From: Geitlerinema sp. PCC 9228
GTDB taxonomy: Bacteria; Cyanobacteriota; Cyanobacteriia; Cyanobacteriales; PCC-9228
DNA length: 64,000 bases
Direction of reading: 5' to 3'
Assembly: GCF_001870905.1 (NCBI RefSeq)
Contig: NZ_LNDC01000098.1
Span: 1-64,000 of the forward strand
Of the stretch, positions 1-8,876 are shown piece by piece. Under the pieces are notes generated by a model that saw only the letters and a list, made by a program, of their open reading frames with translations, was not told the DNA's origin and did no database searches. The translations under genes and the position numbers were made by a program. Within the stretch, counting starts at the first letter, position 1; each line of letters starts with the position of its first letter.

Positions 1-90
1 CGGTTTGTGGTGGAGGTGGCGTTTCAATATGCCGATTGCGTGGCTGCCGACTATCAGACATTTGTGGATTTTGTAGGAACGGAGGTATAA
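1..90 (+). CDS. 3' end of an unidentified protein (partial)
   Basis: The first 90 bases are open in one frame and end in TAA at 88-90. They encode 29 residues, beginning RFVVEVAFQYADCV and ending in FVGTEV. The start lies outside the window. The fragment is too short to assign to a family. The next gene, 193..1062, is on the same strand about 100 bases downstream. Confidence 0.5.
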   Translation, partial: RFVVEVAFQYADCVAADYQTFVDFVGTEV

Positions 91-192
91 GGGGAATTAT
101 CCCAAATTCGATCCATTTTAGAACGAACGCGAACAAACTCTAGTTGGATTTCCAAGTTCGCTATCGCTTGAATCTTTACTGAGGACAATACC

Positions 193-1062
193 ATGAACCC
201 TGACTCGAAAGGTGTGACCCGCAACCGTGTTCCTGCGATCGCTCTGGCACCTTTTCTACTCATTACCTTTGGTCTGACTTGGGGCATTCTTGCCCTTTAT
301 ATCCTACTACCAGAAGTAATGGCGGCGATATTTGGTCAAATGAGTGGACATCATCCGCTCTTCATCCTGGCTGTATGGACTCCAGCGATCGCAGCATTTA
401 TAGTCATCAGCTACTATGCTGGATTGGTAGGCTTACGGCGTTATCTGTTGCGGATGTTGTTGTGGCGTGCCCCCCTAGCCTGGTACGTTTTTTTAGTTAG
501 CATACCACTATTGTTTTACTGCGGGGCTGCCATCAAGGGCAATCTTTTCACCGATCCATTCCCTTTTACCTCGTTGTCAGCGCTGCTGTCGGCTTTTTTC
601 ATTGCTTTCATCACTGGACCAATCGAGGAATTTGGCTGGCGAGGGTTGGCACTGCCACTGCTGCAACGGCGGTTTGCCCCCATTTGGGCTGCACTTATAT
701 TAGGGGTCATCTGGGGGGTTTGGCACTTGCCAGCCTTTCTCCTGAGTGGTACGCAGCAAAGTGGCTGGTCGTTTACGCCATTTCTGGTCGGTTCCATTGC
801 CCTTAGCCTGATGGTGACTCCCATGTTTAATGCTTCGCGAGGGAGTATCTTGCTACCATTTCTATTTCACTTTCAGCTTATTAACCCCATCTGGCCCGAT
901 GCTCAACCCTACGACATCTTTTTCTTTGTAGCAGCCGCTCTCATAATTGTCTTAGTTAACCGCAAAACCATGTTCCGTAAAGCCGGAGCGGTTACCAAAG
1001 TGATTCCCCCAAAAATACAGACGAAGATGGCAGGCAAGCTCACTAAAAAGACTACCCCATGA
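193..1062 (+). CDS. CPBP-family intramembrane metalloprotease
   Basis: 289 residues with about seven or eight hydrophobic segments. It carries the CPBP (CaaX protease and bacteriocin-processing, Abi) signature. The EExxxR motif lies in GPIEEFGWRG (E145, E146, R150), the second motif in GVWHLP (H178), and a third His in the segment FLFHFQ. In this family these residues bind a catalytic zinc inside the membrane. Substrates are unknown for most bacterial members. The ATG at 193 is preceded by GAGGAC, a plausible ribosome binding site. The C-terminus is basic and probably cytoplasmic. Family assignment is secure; the physiological role is not. Confidence 0.85.
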   Translation: MNPDSKGVTRNRVPAIALAPFLLITFGLTWGILALYILLPEVMAAIFGQMSGHHPLFILAVWTPAIAAFIVISYYAGLVGLRRYLLRMLLWRAPLAWYVFLVSIPLLFYCGAAIKGNLFTDPFPFTSLSALLSAFFIAFITGPIEEFGWRGLALPLLQRRFAPIWAALILGVIWGVWHLPAFLLSGTQQSGWSFTPFLVGSIALSLMVTPMFNASRGSILLPFLFHFQLINPIWPDAQPYDIFFFVAAALIIVLVNRKTMFRKAGAVTKVIPPKIQTKMAGKLTKKTTP

Positions 1063-1104
1063 GATTGAGTACCTAGCAGCGCATCGTCACGTTTTTCTAA
1101 AGTC

Positions 1105-1223
1105 ATACCAAATCCGTCCTGGCAAGACCCGATAATAAAACCTGGTTAGAACCCCCTGTAGTCAGCCTTGTCAAGGGGGACGGTTCGGGTTACGTTTGTG
1201 GTTGAGAGAATCGGATTTGGTAT
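1105..1223. repeat. MITE-like element with 12-bp terminal inverted repeats
   Basis: ATACCAAATCCG at 1105-1116 is matched by its exact reverse complement CGGATTTGGTAT at 1212-1223. The 119-bp unit has no coding potential. A partial match to the same terminus (ATACCAAATTCG) occurs near 14405. Its size and perfect termini suggest a miniature inverted-repeat element, although no transposase in the window is clearly linked to it. Confidence 0.5.
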
Positions 1224-1259
1224 CAGATTATTATATTCCATAGAATTTTTCGATTTCTC

Positions 1260-1351
1260 TGGTAAGGATGCTCACGCAAAGGTTCTTCGCGAAGCGCCCT
1301 TACAAGGGAAATTGGAAAATTCCAGACAATCCTTGTTTTTCAGAAATGGTA
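1260..1351. repeat. degenerate copy of the TTCGCGAA palindromic MITE family
   Basis: This stretch contains TTCTTCGCGAAGCGCCCTTAC, then a segment (GGAAATTGGAAAATTCCA) and the right terminus GAAATGGTA at 1343-1351. The same order is found in the copy at 16300..16419. The left half of the palindrome is degraded, and the left terminus cannot be placed with confidence. Confidence 0.6.
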
Positions 1352-1464
1352 TTACTAAGGGAGACGGCGATAGCCGGGGGTCTGAGAGCGATTCCATCTA
1401 TTCAAACGGATTTCATATCATTTGTGTTTGCTTTAAATTTCCCATATTTTTATTTTGCAAAGAT

Positions 1465-3465
1465 TTACAGAACTGGGATGAACCAAGCTCGCAACACTTC
1501 TGCTACTGTCCAAGCCTGGGCAAAAGCACCTCGGGGATGCATCGGTGGGTCGCCATCGAAAATTTCGCTGGTATGACCCACGCAAGCATCTGTGAGATGA
1601 TCCGCTAACGGTTTCAAAAATTCCCTTGCTCGTTGTTTGTCGCCGTAAGCTCGCCAGTACGCCGTGGCAAAATGCCCCAACAACCAACTCCAAACCGTTC
1701 CTTGGTGGTAAGCCCCATCCCTTTGCACGCGATCGCCTCCGTAAATTCCCCGATACTGCGGATTTTGCGGATCCAGCGATCGCAATCCGTAAGAGGTTAG
1801 CAACCTAGCTGCCACCGTATCCACAATCCCCCTTTGCTGTTCTGGCAAAAACAACGGCAGTTCTGTCGGCGGTAGAGAAATTGCAAAAATCTGATTCGGT
1901 CGCAAACTCCCATCATGACCCTGCGGACCATCTAACACATCGTAGCAATATCCCCACTGCGACGACCAAAACCGATGAAAGTTTTTGCGCACTTGATGCG
2001 CCATGCGTGCGTATTCCCGGTCCGATTTTCCAACTTGCGTCGCAAACTCCGCCATTACCAATAAGGCATTGTACCAAAGGGCATTCACTTCCACTGGCTT
2101 GCCCATGCGCGGTGTTACCACCCAGTCATCTACTTTGGCATCCATCCAAGTAAGTTGCACCCCTTCCGTACCGGCATACAACAAGCCATCCTCGCGATCG
2201 CACTGAATATTATAGCGCGTTCCCTCACGATACCAAGCGATCGCCGCTGCCAAAACCGGGAAAATTTCTTGCAACAATGCCTTATCTTGCGTCGCCTGGT
2301 AATAAACATACAAGGCTTGAAAATACCACAGCATGGCATCCACTGTGTTGTATTCCGGTTGGTTGGTACCGTCGGGAAAGAAATTGGGCAACATCCCTTG
2401 GTCTACATAAGCCGCAAACGTTTTCAAAATGGTTCGCGCCACCTGCCAGCGACCCGTTGCGACGCACAATCCCGGCAAACTAATCGCCATATCCCGCCCC
2501 CAATCACCAAACCAAGGATAGCCAGCAATAATGGTTTTTCCCGGGGAACCATCGGCTAACGTGCGATCGACCACAAAAGCATCCGCTGCCAGAACCAATT
2601 GCCGAATCCATGCTGGCGTATCCTGCGTCTGCAAATAATCGCAATTCTGCCATTGATGGAGGATTTCCCGTTCGTAGCGATACCGTTCTTCTAGAGCGGC
2701 TTTTCCATCTAAGTTGGGTTGGGATTCAGTAGTAGCAACCAAAGTTACCGACTCTCCCAACGATAAATCGATCGCTATTTTGCCAATACAAACGTGGTCT
2801 TCGCGATCGCTCAATCCCCGATACCGTTCCACCGGCAAGTCAAAGCCCCAATACCAATCGCTGGCAGTTGTTATTTTCGGGGAATTGGGGGCATCCACCA
2901 GCAAATACCAAGGAACCGCCTCCGGAAATGCTTGCACTTGTATGCCTTTTTCCCGAGATTCTACTTGCATTTGCCAGTTGCTGCCTTGGGTATTGCCGTG
3001 GCGATCGCGATAATTAGCCAATGCCGTCAGCGATAAAGTCAGCGGTTGGTTCCCCCGGTGCAACGTGTAGCGAATGTAGGTCGTATTGCTGCCCGGTTGC
3101 ATCCAAATCCGCTTTTGCAACAAAGCATCGGCAAAGGCATACTGCCACACCGGAATATTTCCTTCTAGAAAAAAACGCTCGATAAACTGATATCCTTGGG
3201 GATTGACACTGCCATCCGCCCATAAATTACCATGGAGGGGATAATAGCGATCGCGATAACCAACCACTTCATCCAATTTCGCCAGCAGCAGCGTATGACC
3301 CAACGGCGGCTGCAACGCTGCCATTAACAAACCATGGTAGCGACGGGTCAAAACACCGGCAACAGTTCCCGATGCATAGCCGCCAATGCCATTCGTTACC
3401 AACCATTCCCGCCGCTGGGCGGTAGACAAACAACCACAAAGCGATCGCCCGAACTGAATCCCCAT
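1465..3465 (-). CDS. glycogen debranching enzyme (amylo-alpha-1,6-glucosidase)
   Basis: About 666 residues of the bacterial/archaeal glycogen debranching enzyme family. The N-terminal domain starts REWLVTNGIGGYASGT and continues TRRYHGLL. The C-terminal (alpha/alpha)6 barrel contains GYPWFGDWGRDMAISLPGL, the usual substrate-pocket segment, and ends EVLRAW near the C-terminus. It should hydrolyse alpha-1,6 branch points in glycogen in the cytoplasm. I prefer the ATG at 3465 (MGIQFGR...), because cyanobacterial homologues begin with this motif. An upstream in-frame ATG at 3528 would add 21 atypical residues. The 3' side is a repeat-rich gap with no obvious partner gene. Confidence 0.88.
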   Translation of the reverse strand: MGIQFGRSLCGCLSTAQRREWLVTNGIGGYASGTVAGVLTRRYHGLLMAALQPPLGHTLLLAKLDEVVGYRDRYYPLHGNLWADGSVNPQGYQFIERFFLEGNIPVWQYAFADALLQKRIWMQPGSNTTYIRYTLHRGNQPLTLSLTALANYRDRHGNTQGSNWQMQVESREKGIQVQAFPEAVPWYLLVDAPNSPKITTASDWYWGFDLPVERYRGLSDREDHVCIGKIAIDLSLGESVTLVATTESQPNLDGKAALEERYRYEREILHQWQNCDYLQTQDTPAWIRQLVLAADAFVVDRTLADGSPGKTIIAGYPWFGDWGRDMAISLPGLCVATGRWQVARTILKTFAAYVDQGMLPNFFPDGTNQPEYNTVDAMLWYFQALYVYYQATQDKALLQEIFPVLAAAIAWYREGTRYNIQCDREDGLLYAGTEGVQLTWMDAKVDDWVVTPRMGKPVEVNALWYNALLVMAEFATQVGKSDREYARMAHQVRKNFHRFWSSQWGYCYDVLDGPQGHDGSLRPNQIFAISLPPTELPLFLPEQQRGIVDTVAARLLTSYGLRSLDPQNPQYRGIYGGDRVQRDGAYHQGTVWSWLLGHFATAYWRAYGDKQRAREFLKPLADHLTDACVGHTSEIFDGDPPMHPRGAFAQAWTVAEVLRAWFIPVL

Positions 3466-3603
3466 TATCTCAAAATCCCCAAAAAAACTTGCCAATTCTA
3501 AAAAATCGGGGAAGTGACGCGATCGCATTCTACCAGATTTTTCCGAAATACTCGCCAGCGATTTTTTGTTTTGTCCGTGCCCAAGTTCGACAGAGAATTG
3601 GTA

Positions 3604-3846
3604 TTACTCCTCACGCGATCGCGAACGACATTGATTGCTTATCTGTCCGTGGACGCTCACCAAGTAAGGCACCACATAAGTTAGCAATCCCGATGCCCAG
3701 CGTGTCTTGGTCATATTTCCTTTCGCCAAAGCCGGACCGTGGTTGATGGCAAACACAATCGACCCAACCACAGCAGCAACGCGCAAAGCCGTGGGGGCGA
3801 ACTTGGGATTGCCCAAACTTCCCAGAAAATGCTGCAAAGATTTCAT
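3604..3846 (-). CDS. nrtS: NrtS-family nitrate/nitrite transporter
   Basis: 80 residues starting MKSLQHFLGSL. The sequence ALRVAAVVGSIVFAINHGPAL is one hydrophobic segment and TRWASGLLTYVVPYLVSVHGQ a second. The INHG, MTKTRW and VPYLVSVHGQ motifs are those of the NrtS family of small two-helix membrane proteins. In cyanobacteria and some other bacteria these support nitrate/nitrite uptake, probably as oligomers. An upstream in-frame ATG at 3918 would add 24 residues that overlap the neighbouring hydrolase, so 3846 is chosen. It lies 14 bases after the hydrolase gene on the same strand and may share its transcript. Confidence 0.8.
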   Translation of the reverse strand: MKSLQHFLGSLGNPKFAPTALRVAAVVGSIVFAINHGPALAKGNMTKTRWASGLLTYVVPYLVSVHGQISNQCRSRSREE

Positions 3847-3860
3847 GCTTTTATAACCAT

Positions 3861-5495
3861 TTAGTGTTTTAAAAGCCAAGATTCCACCCCTTGAAACCAA
3901 CGCGATCGCACCACCCACACCATAGCACTTGCAGGCAAGAGTATCAACAATCCCCCCAACCGTAGCACAAACCAGATTTGGGCACTTGCGATCGCCAGTT
4001 GACCGCTAACCGTCTGCCACCAAATCACCGCCACTGCCACCACCAGCAATCCTCCCAACAGCAACAGGCTTTTTCGGGAAAAACGACCCACCCCCGCCAA
4101 CTGCCACCGCAAGCGCAACCTTTTCACCAATCGAACCGCCACCCACTCCATACCTGTCAATATCCATCCCGGTTGCCAAAGTTCGATGGCTACCAGTACC
4201 AACCACAACCAACTAAGTTGCAATCCCAACGTAGAAACCGGAAATAATGCCAATTGCATGGCTTGACTGTAATTATAGGGAATAAAAAATAGCCATTGCA
4301 GGAAAAATCGGGGCATATCGATAAGCTTAACTGGGGTTTGAATCCCTTCACTTATCCCACAAATACAAGTTGCTAGCCAGAAAAACACCACAAAAAATAA
4401 TCCATACCATACCACTAACCGCAATTTTATCCATATAGTTGGGAAATGAAGCAAACTATAGTTAGCAGCCAATTGTCCTAAAAACACCAAAAATAATATT
4501 TGGGCAGCCAGATGCGTTGGCATCAACTGACCCCATGCCATCCCCGCAACCACTGCCATCACCATTCCCAAAAACCAACTAGTGCGATATTTGGTTAGGC
4601 TGCTATAGCGCTGGCAAATTTGAATTCCTAAAAACACGATACTGATGTAACATATCATGGCAGCCAAAATAAAATACGGAAAAGTGAATCCAAGCGATCG
4701 CTTTTCCGAGATTGGCAAAGCCTGTTGCCCCCAACGCACCGATTGCGCGATAATTTGCGGGTCGTAGGGCGCAATAACGTGGTCGCTGGTACTGGAAAGA
4801 AATAACTGGCGGGCTGTTTTTCGAGCAAAATGACCGCAAAGGCCATTATCAATACAAGTTTTTCCTGGTTCCTGGGTTGCTGGCTGCCAATTCTCTCGGG
4901 CATAAGCAGCAGGATTGATTTGGTCGTAGATACCAGTGGCTAGCAAAAGATTGGGCGGCGATTGGGGGGTTGCAAAACCGCTGGTACTGAGAACGATGGT
5001 TGCTTGCAGTTGCTGGTTGCTGTGGGCGAAAGGCAGGGCAGTATTGCCGCCCAGGGAATGTCCCAAAATGCCTAATTTTTCTAAGTCGAAACGTTGCGGG
5101 TGACTGCGTAAAAAAGCAAATACGGCTTGCAGGTCTTCTTCGGTGGTATCGGCGAGGGCATTTTTGTTTCTTGCTTCCAGGGGAAGGGGGGAAGATTCTC
5201 CATAACCACGAAAGTCAAATGCGATCGCGGTTATGCCGTGGCGGGCAAATTCCGTTGCCAACGGTGCCATCATGGCTTTGCTGTTGCTAACACCATGTGC
5301 CAAAATCATGGTGGGATAGGGAGGAGAGGCTTGTTTGGGTGTATAAATACGTGCCACCAAATCAGATTTGGCATCCATGGGAATGGCTATCGGTTCTATT
5401 TTGACTTCCCGAAAGGGATAGAATATGACTGCAAGAAGCAAGCTGACAACGGCTAAGAAGGCAGCAATAGCCATCCCCCGATCGCGTTTCACCAT
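3861..5495 (-). CDS. membrane-anchored alpha/beta hydrolase
   Basis: 544 residues. A signal-anchor segment (residues about 8-28) is followed by an alpha/beta hydrolase domain. It shows the oxyanion-loop HGVSNSK, the FDFRGYGES strand and the nucleophile elbow GHSLGG (S147). A candidate catalytic Asp lies near YDPQII and a His in SDHVIAPYD. The C-terminal half (about 270-544) has roughly seven hydrophobic segments, so the enzyme domain is probably displayed on one membrane face. The substrate is not predictable; relatives are annotated as dienelactone hydrolase or acyl-peptidase-like. It is followed by nrtS on the same strand. Confidence 0.8.
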   Translation of the reverse strand: MVKRDRGMAIAAFLAVVSLLLAVIFYPFREVKIEPIAIPMDAKSDLVARIYTPKQASPPYPTMILAHGVSNSKAMMAPLATEFARHGITAIAFDFRGYGESSPLPLEARNKNALADTTEEDLQAVFAFLRSHPQRFDLEKLGILGHSLGGNTALPFAHSNQQLQATIVLSTSGFATPQSPPNLLLATGIYDQINPAAYARENWQPATQEPGKTCIDNGLCGHFARKTARQLFLSSTSDHVIAPYDPQIIAQSVRWGQQALPISEKRSLGFTFPYFILAAMICYISIVFLGIQICQRYSSLTKYRTSWFLGMVMAVVAGMAWGQLMPTHLAAQILFLVFLGQLAANYSLLHFPTIWIKLRLVVWYGLFFVVFFWLATCICGISEGIQTPVKLIDMPRFFLQWLFFIPYNYSQAMQLALFPVSTLGLQLSWLWLVLVAIELWQPGWILTGMEWVAVRLVKRLRLRWQLAGVGRFSRKSLLLLGGLLVVAVAVIWWQTVSGQLAIASAQIWFVLRLGGLLILLPASAMVWVVRSRWFQGVESWLLKH

Positions 5496-5510
5496 GAGAA
5501 AATATCTATA

Positions 5511-6116
5511 CTAGGGGGTTTCCGTGGCAGATGGTTCTAACTTGACGATGGAACGAATTTTTTCCACTTTTTGTTCGTATGCCGCTGGCGTTAGAACTGG
5601 TGTCATGCCTTCCAGAGAAATAGGTTGCTTCAAATCGATCCAAGAACGACAACCGCCGTAATCGGCATCGTAGGAAATTTCTACGGTTTGGGGAAGTTGG
5701 TAAGCTTGCAGTAATAATACGTAAAGCGGTTGTTTGGGTTTCCAGCGAAATCGCTTGCTGGCGAAATCTTGATTCCAAATATGAAATGGGAATAAGGCAT
5801 CTAGGGTGGCGGATTCTTGGATGCGGAAAATATGGGTGATGTCGGCAACGGCGGCAATGGGAATGGTTTCGGGATGCCAGCCGGAGGTGACGGGGGTAAC
5901 TTGACTGGCGTATTCGGGTTTGAGGAGGTTGGGATTTTGATGTTCGTAGGTAGGATAGAGGAAGATGCGATCGCTATCTACCTGAAAGCGGTGGTTGGTT
6001 TCGCGAATACCGCCTTTTCGCAGCAGCATGATGGTTTCGCCGCGTTGGATGGCATTGACGGCAACTGCCCATTCTTTTAAGGCTTTGGTGAGGGTTGGCG
6101 TTTCGGTGAAAACCAT
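5511..6116 (-). CDS. DUF1802 family protein
   Basis: About 201 residues starting MVFTETPTLTKALKEWAVAV. The segment RGETIMLLRKGGIRE and the later LYPTYEHQNPNLLKPEY match DUF1802, a family widespread in cyanobacteria and without a known biochemical function. An ATG 12 bases upstream (6128) is possible, but the chosen start gives the usual N-terminus. It is divergent from the MBL-fold gene at 6211. It is followed 15 bases later by the membrane hydrolase on the same strand, which suggests co-transcription. Confidence 0.78.
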   Translation of the reverse strand: MVFTETPTLTKALKEWAVAVNAIQRGETIMLLRKGGIRETNHRFQVDSDRIFLYPTYEHQNPNLLKPEYASQVTPVTSGWHPETIPIAAVADITHIFRIQESATLDALFPFHIWNQDFASKRFRWKPKQPLYVLLLQAYQLPQTVEISYDADYGGCRSWIDLKQPISLEGMTPVLTPAAYEQKVEKIRSIVKLEPSATETP

Positions 6117-6210
6117 ACAAAACTCCAAAAATAACTGAATTGTTATATATTCGCAAAAATGTTACAAATTATAAAGAAGCCCTGTTGTCTCGAACACTGG
6201 AATAGCTGCC

Positions 6211-7053
6211 ATGACCGCAACCAAAACTGCCATCGAACAACTGACCATTACCACATTGGTGGAAAATACCGCTACGGGTCGCGGATTGCTGGGAGAACAC
6301 GGCGTTTCTTTTTTCATTGAAGCCGGTGCCCATCGCGTTCTTTTCGATACCGGACAGGGACAGGTTTTGTGCCATAATGTAGAACAGTTAGGCGTTTCTT
6401 TGTCTCCCCTGGATGCGGTGGTGTTAAGCCACGGCCATTACGACCATGCCGGTGGTTTGAAGCAAGTTCTCCAAGAATGCGTACAAGCGGTTTTGTTTTT
6501 ACATCCGGCTGCTATGGAACCCAAATATAGCCCGCGTGGGGATATTGGATCGCCTTTGCAGGATGTGGAAACGCTGAAAAATTGCGCCCGTCATGTAGTT
6601 TGGACAGAACAACCTACAGAAATTGTACCTGGGGTTTGGGTCACCGGCGAAATCCCCCGACGCCATCCTTTAGAAGACACCGGGGGTTGTTTCTACCAGA
6701 ATGAAGAACACACGCGCGTCGATTCTATTCCCGACGACCAGGCGATTTATCTTTATACTTCCCAGGGAATCGTGGTGATTTTGGGATGCGCCCATGCTGG
6801 GGTTATCAATACGTTAGATTATATCGCCGAACAGACGGGGGAAAGGAAATTTCGGGCAGTTCTTGGCGGGATGCATTTGCGCCATGCCAGTCGCGATCGC
6901 ATTCAGGCAACAGCGGATGCTTTTACGAAATACGACGTACAGCTAATTGCTCCCAACCATTGTACCGGATTGCCAGCCACAACGTTTTTCTGGCACCAGT
7001 TTCCCGAACGCTGCGTTCCCTGTCATGTGGGAACCAAATTTGATTTTTCCTAA
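6211..7053 (+). CDS. MBL-fold metallo-hydrolase (dihydropterin RFAP synthase-like)
   Basis: 280 residues. The metallo-beta-lactamase motif SHGHYDHAGG (HxHxDH) lies near residue 75. Further ligands are likely in GCAHAGVINT and APNHCTG. The layout (TTLVENTA start, LFDTGQG, then the HxHxDH motif) matches the subgroup often annotated as 7,8-dihydropterin-6-yl-methyl-4-(ribofuranosyl)aminobenzene 5'-phosphate synthase. Substrate annotation in this subgroup is usually by similarity only, so I claim only the fold and the metal site. It starts about 95 bases from the divergent DUF1802 gene and is convergent with the rhodanese gene. Confidence 0.82.
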   Translation: MTATKTAIEQLTITTLVENTATGRGLLGEHGVSFFIEAGAHRVLFDTGQGQVLCHNVEQLGVSLSPLDAVVLSHGHYDHAGGLKQVLQECVQAVLFLHPAAMEPKYSPRGDIGSPLQDVETLKNCARHVVWTEQPTEIVPGVWVTGEIPRRHPLEDTGGCFYQNEEHTRVDSIPDDQAIYLYTSQGIVVILGCAHAGVINTLDYIAEQTGERKFRAVLGGMHLRHASRDRIQATADAFTKYDVQLIAPNHCTGLPATTFFWHQFPERCVPCHVGTKFDFS

Positions 7054-7067
7054 ATTTGTTTTTCCGG

Positions 7068-7541
7068 TTAGTCACCCAGAAATGCAACGGGTTCTTCCGC
7101 TTCTTTCCAACCCACAATCCCGGAAACGAATCCTTGGATGTTGTCGTATCCCAAGGTATGCAGCGACATGACGCCAATTCCCGTACGATAGCCGGAAGTA
7201 CAGTATAAGACTACATTGCCTTTGCGGGGAATGCGGTCTACATTCTCTGCCAATTCCCGCAGGGGAATATTGATGGCACCGGGAATATGACCTTTGACGT
7301 ATTCAAATCGCGATCGCACATCCACCAACAAGGTTTTGTCGTCTTTTTTCATTATATCTTTGAGTTGGTCAACGCTTTTGACCGCATAGAAACCTTGGGG
7401 AAGTTTGCCGAGGGAGGCATTCATGGTTTCTGTTAGTTCGGCGGAATTGGCAGTCGTTTGGGCAGATACTGGTTGCGAAAAGCCAGCGATCGCACCTACG
7501 CCTACCATCAAAGCAATTAAAAAAGCAAGAAACTGTCTCAT
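7068..7541 (-). CDS. secreted rhodanese-domain protein
   Basis: 157 residues. A signal peptide (residues about 1-27, hydrophobic core FLIALMVGVGAIAGF, cleavage likely after VSA) precedes a single rhodanese domain. The active-site loop CTSGYR has the catalytic Cys at 114 (CxxxxR geometry), and VDVRSRFEYVKGHIPGA is the typical N-terminal motif. It should act in the periplasm or thylakoid lumen in sulfur or redox transfer. I chose MRQFLAF at 7541, because the ATG at 7580 would put 13 polar residues before the signal. A thioredoxin-like gene lies 71 bases upstream on the same strand, so the two may work together. Confidence 0.82.
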   Translation of the reverse strand: MRQFLAFLIALMVGVGAIAGFSQPVSAQTTANSAELTETMNASLGKLPQGFYAVKSVDQLKDIMKKDDKTLLVDVRSRFEYVKGHIPGAINIPLRELAENVDRIPRKGNVVLYCTSGYRTGIGVMSLHTLGYDNIQGFVSGIVGWKEAEEPVAFLGD

Positions 7542-7612
7542 AGTTAACTTTTCAGGAAAGATAGCAACAAAAAATTGCACGGTGATTTGACTCGAACCGT
7601 TGACAAATACAA

Positions 7613-8194
7613 TTAATTAACCGATTGGCTGCTGTGACTGCGGGGATTGGTGGAACTGACAGATTTTTGTTGGTTGGCGGCTTCTACTTGCGAAGATTCG
7701 CCGCTGGTGGTTCTGGCGTAGGGAAGCGGTTCTCCCGCCAACAAAGCTGCCAAATTGGCTTCCATGACTTGACGGGGAACTTCGCCAATGGCTTCTGCCA
7801 CATCGTTTCCCGAACCATCGAGATAGACGAAATGGGGAATCCCGTCTACCTGATACTCAGTCATTTCCGGCATCCATTTGTTGTTGTCTACGTTCAGCAT
7901 GACGAAGTTAATGTCATCGCCATATTCTTCTCGCAACTGTGCCATTTCTGGTGCCATGGACTGACAAGTGCTACACCAGTTGGCGTAAAATTCCATTAAA
8001 GTGGGTTTGCCGTTCGTGGTGGCGGTTTCTAAGGGGGTAGAGGTTTCCGCGAGTTTCCCTAGGGAAGCGGAACTACTGTTGGTTTGCAGACCTAAAAAGA
8101 CCGATACACCGAGCGCGATCGCGACGAGCGCTACAATAAAATTGCGCATGCGATTTCCGCCAGTTTCCTTGGTTTCGGAAGGACTACCAGTCAT
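7613..8194 (-). CDS. membrane-anchored thioredoxin-like protein (TxlA/HCF164 type)
   Basis: 193 residues. A single N-terminal hydrophobic segment (about 17-36) anchors a thioredoxin fold with the active site WCSTC (C74, C77). It also carries FVMLNVDNNKW and the cis-Pro motif VDGIPHFVYLDG. Cyanobacterial TxlA and plastid HCF164 have this architecture and face the lumen, where they reduce apocytochromes and other thiols. The C-terminal 40 residues are low-complexity (Ser, Gln, Asn). A rhodanese-domain protein follows on the same strand. Confidence 0.82.
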   Translation of the reverse strand: MTGSPSETKETGGNRMRNFIVALVAIALGVSVFLGLQTNSSSASLGKLAETSTPLETATTNGKPTLMEFYANWCSTCQSMAPEMAQLREEYGDDINFVMLNVDNNKWMPEMTEYQVDGIPHFVYLDGSGNDVAEAIGEVPRQVMEANLAALLAGEPLPYARTTSGESSQVEAANQQKSVSSTNPRSHSSQSVN

Positions 8195-8376
8195 ACGTTA
8201 TTTTTTCAAATTCACCAATCTTGACGCATCGATCTTAGCGCATCACAATATCATTAATCGTATAGATACTACGACTAGGGAATGTTGGGAGTCAAGCAGC
8301 AAAGCAACGCGAAAAGCTGCCGGTTTTCCCATTCCCGATTTGGGTAACAGTAGAACATTTTCAAGGTGGAACTGCC

Positions 8377-8781
8377 GTGAAAAAACGTGTAACGCTCAAG
8401 TTTCCCCAACCTGCCATTCAAATGCCCATTACCTACAGGTTGGCGAAAGATTTTAATATTGCTGCTAGCATTATCCGCGCTCAAGTAGCCCCCAATCAAG
8501 AGGGCAAACTGGTCATGGAACTTTCCGGGGATATTGACGAACTGGAAGATGCGATTGACTGGATGCGATCGCAGGATATTACTGTATCCTTGGCTAGTGC
8601 GGAAATTGCCATCGATGAGGATGCCTGCGTTGACTGCGGTTTGTGTACCGGCGTTTGCCCGACACAAGCTCTGACGTTACATCCCGAAACCTTCCAGCTC
8701 AATTTTACGCGATCGCGATGCGTTGTGTGCGAGCAATGTATCCCCACTTGCCCGGTACAAGCCATTTCCACCAATATTTAA
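8377..8781 (+). CDS. NIL-domain ferredoxin with two 4Fe-4S sites
   Basis: 134 residues starting at a GTG (8377) with AAGGTGG about 9 bases upstream. Residues 1-75 resemble the NIL regulatory domain. It is followed by two CxxCxxCxxxCP clusters (C84, C87, C90, C94 and C115, C118, C121, C125), each typical of a 4Fe-4S site. Similar proteins in cyanobacteria are annotated as NIL domain-containing ferredoxins. An electron-transfer role, perhaps linked to sulfur or methionine metabolism, is plausible but not shown. It faces the thioredoxin/rhodanese pair divergently across about 180 bases. Confidence 0.85.
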   Translation: MKKRVTLKFPQPAIQMPITYRLAKDFNIAASIIRAQVAPNQEGKLVMELSGDIDELEDAIDWMRSQDITVSLASAEIAIDEDACVDCGLCTGVCPTQALTLHPETFQLNFTRSRCVVCEQCIPTCPVQAISTNI

Positions 8782-8876
8782 CCAGTGGTTGGGGGCGATA
8801 GATTGATTTCGTTTGTGCCATAGCTCTGCTTTTCGGCGATAATAAACAAGGTATTTCTCTACCAATATGACTTGCT

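Noticed and set aside
3603-3615. An ACTCCTCAC string like that of the Yfr1 small RNA
   Set aside because: It lies inside the 3' end of nrtS, with no terminator or conserved flanks.
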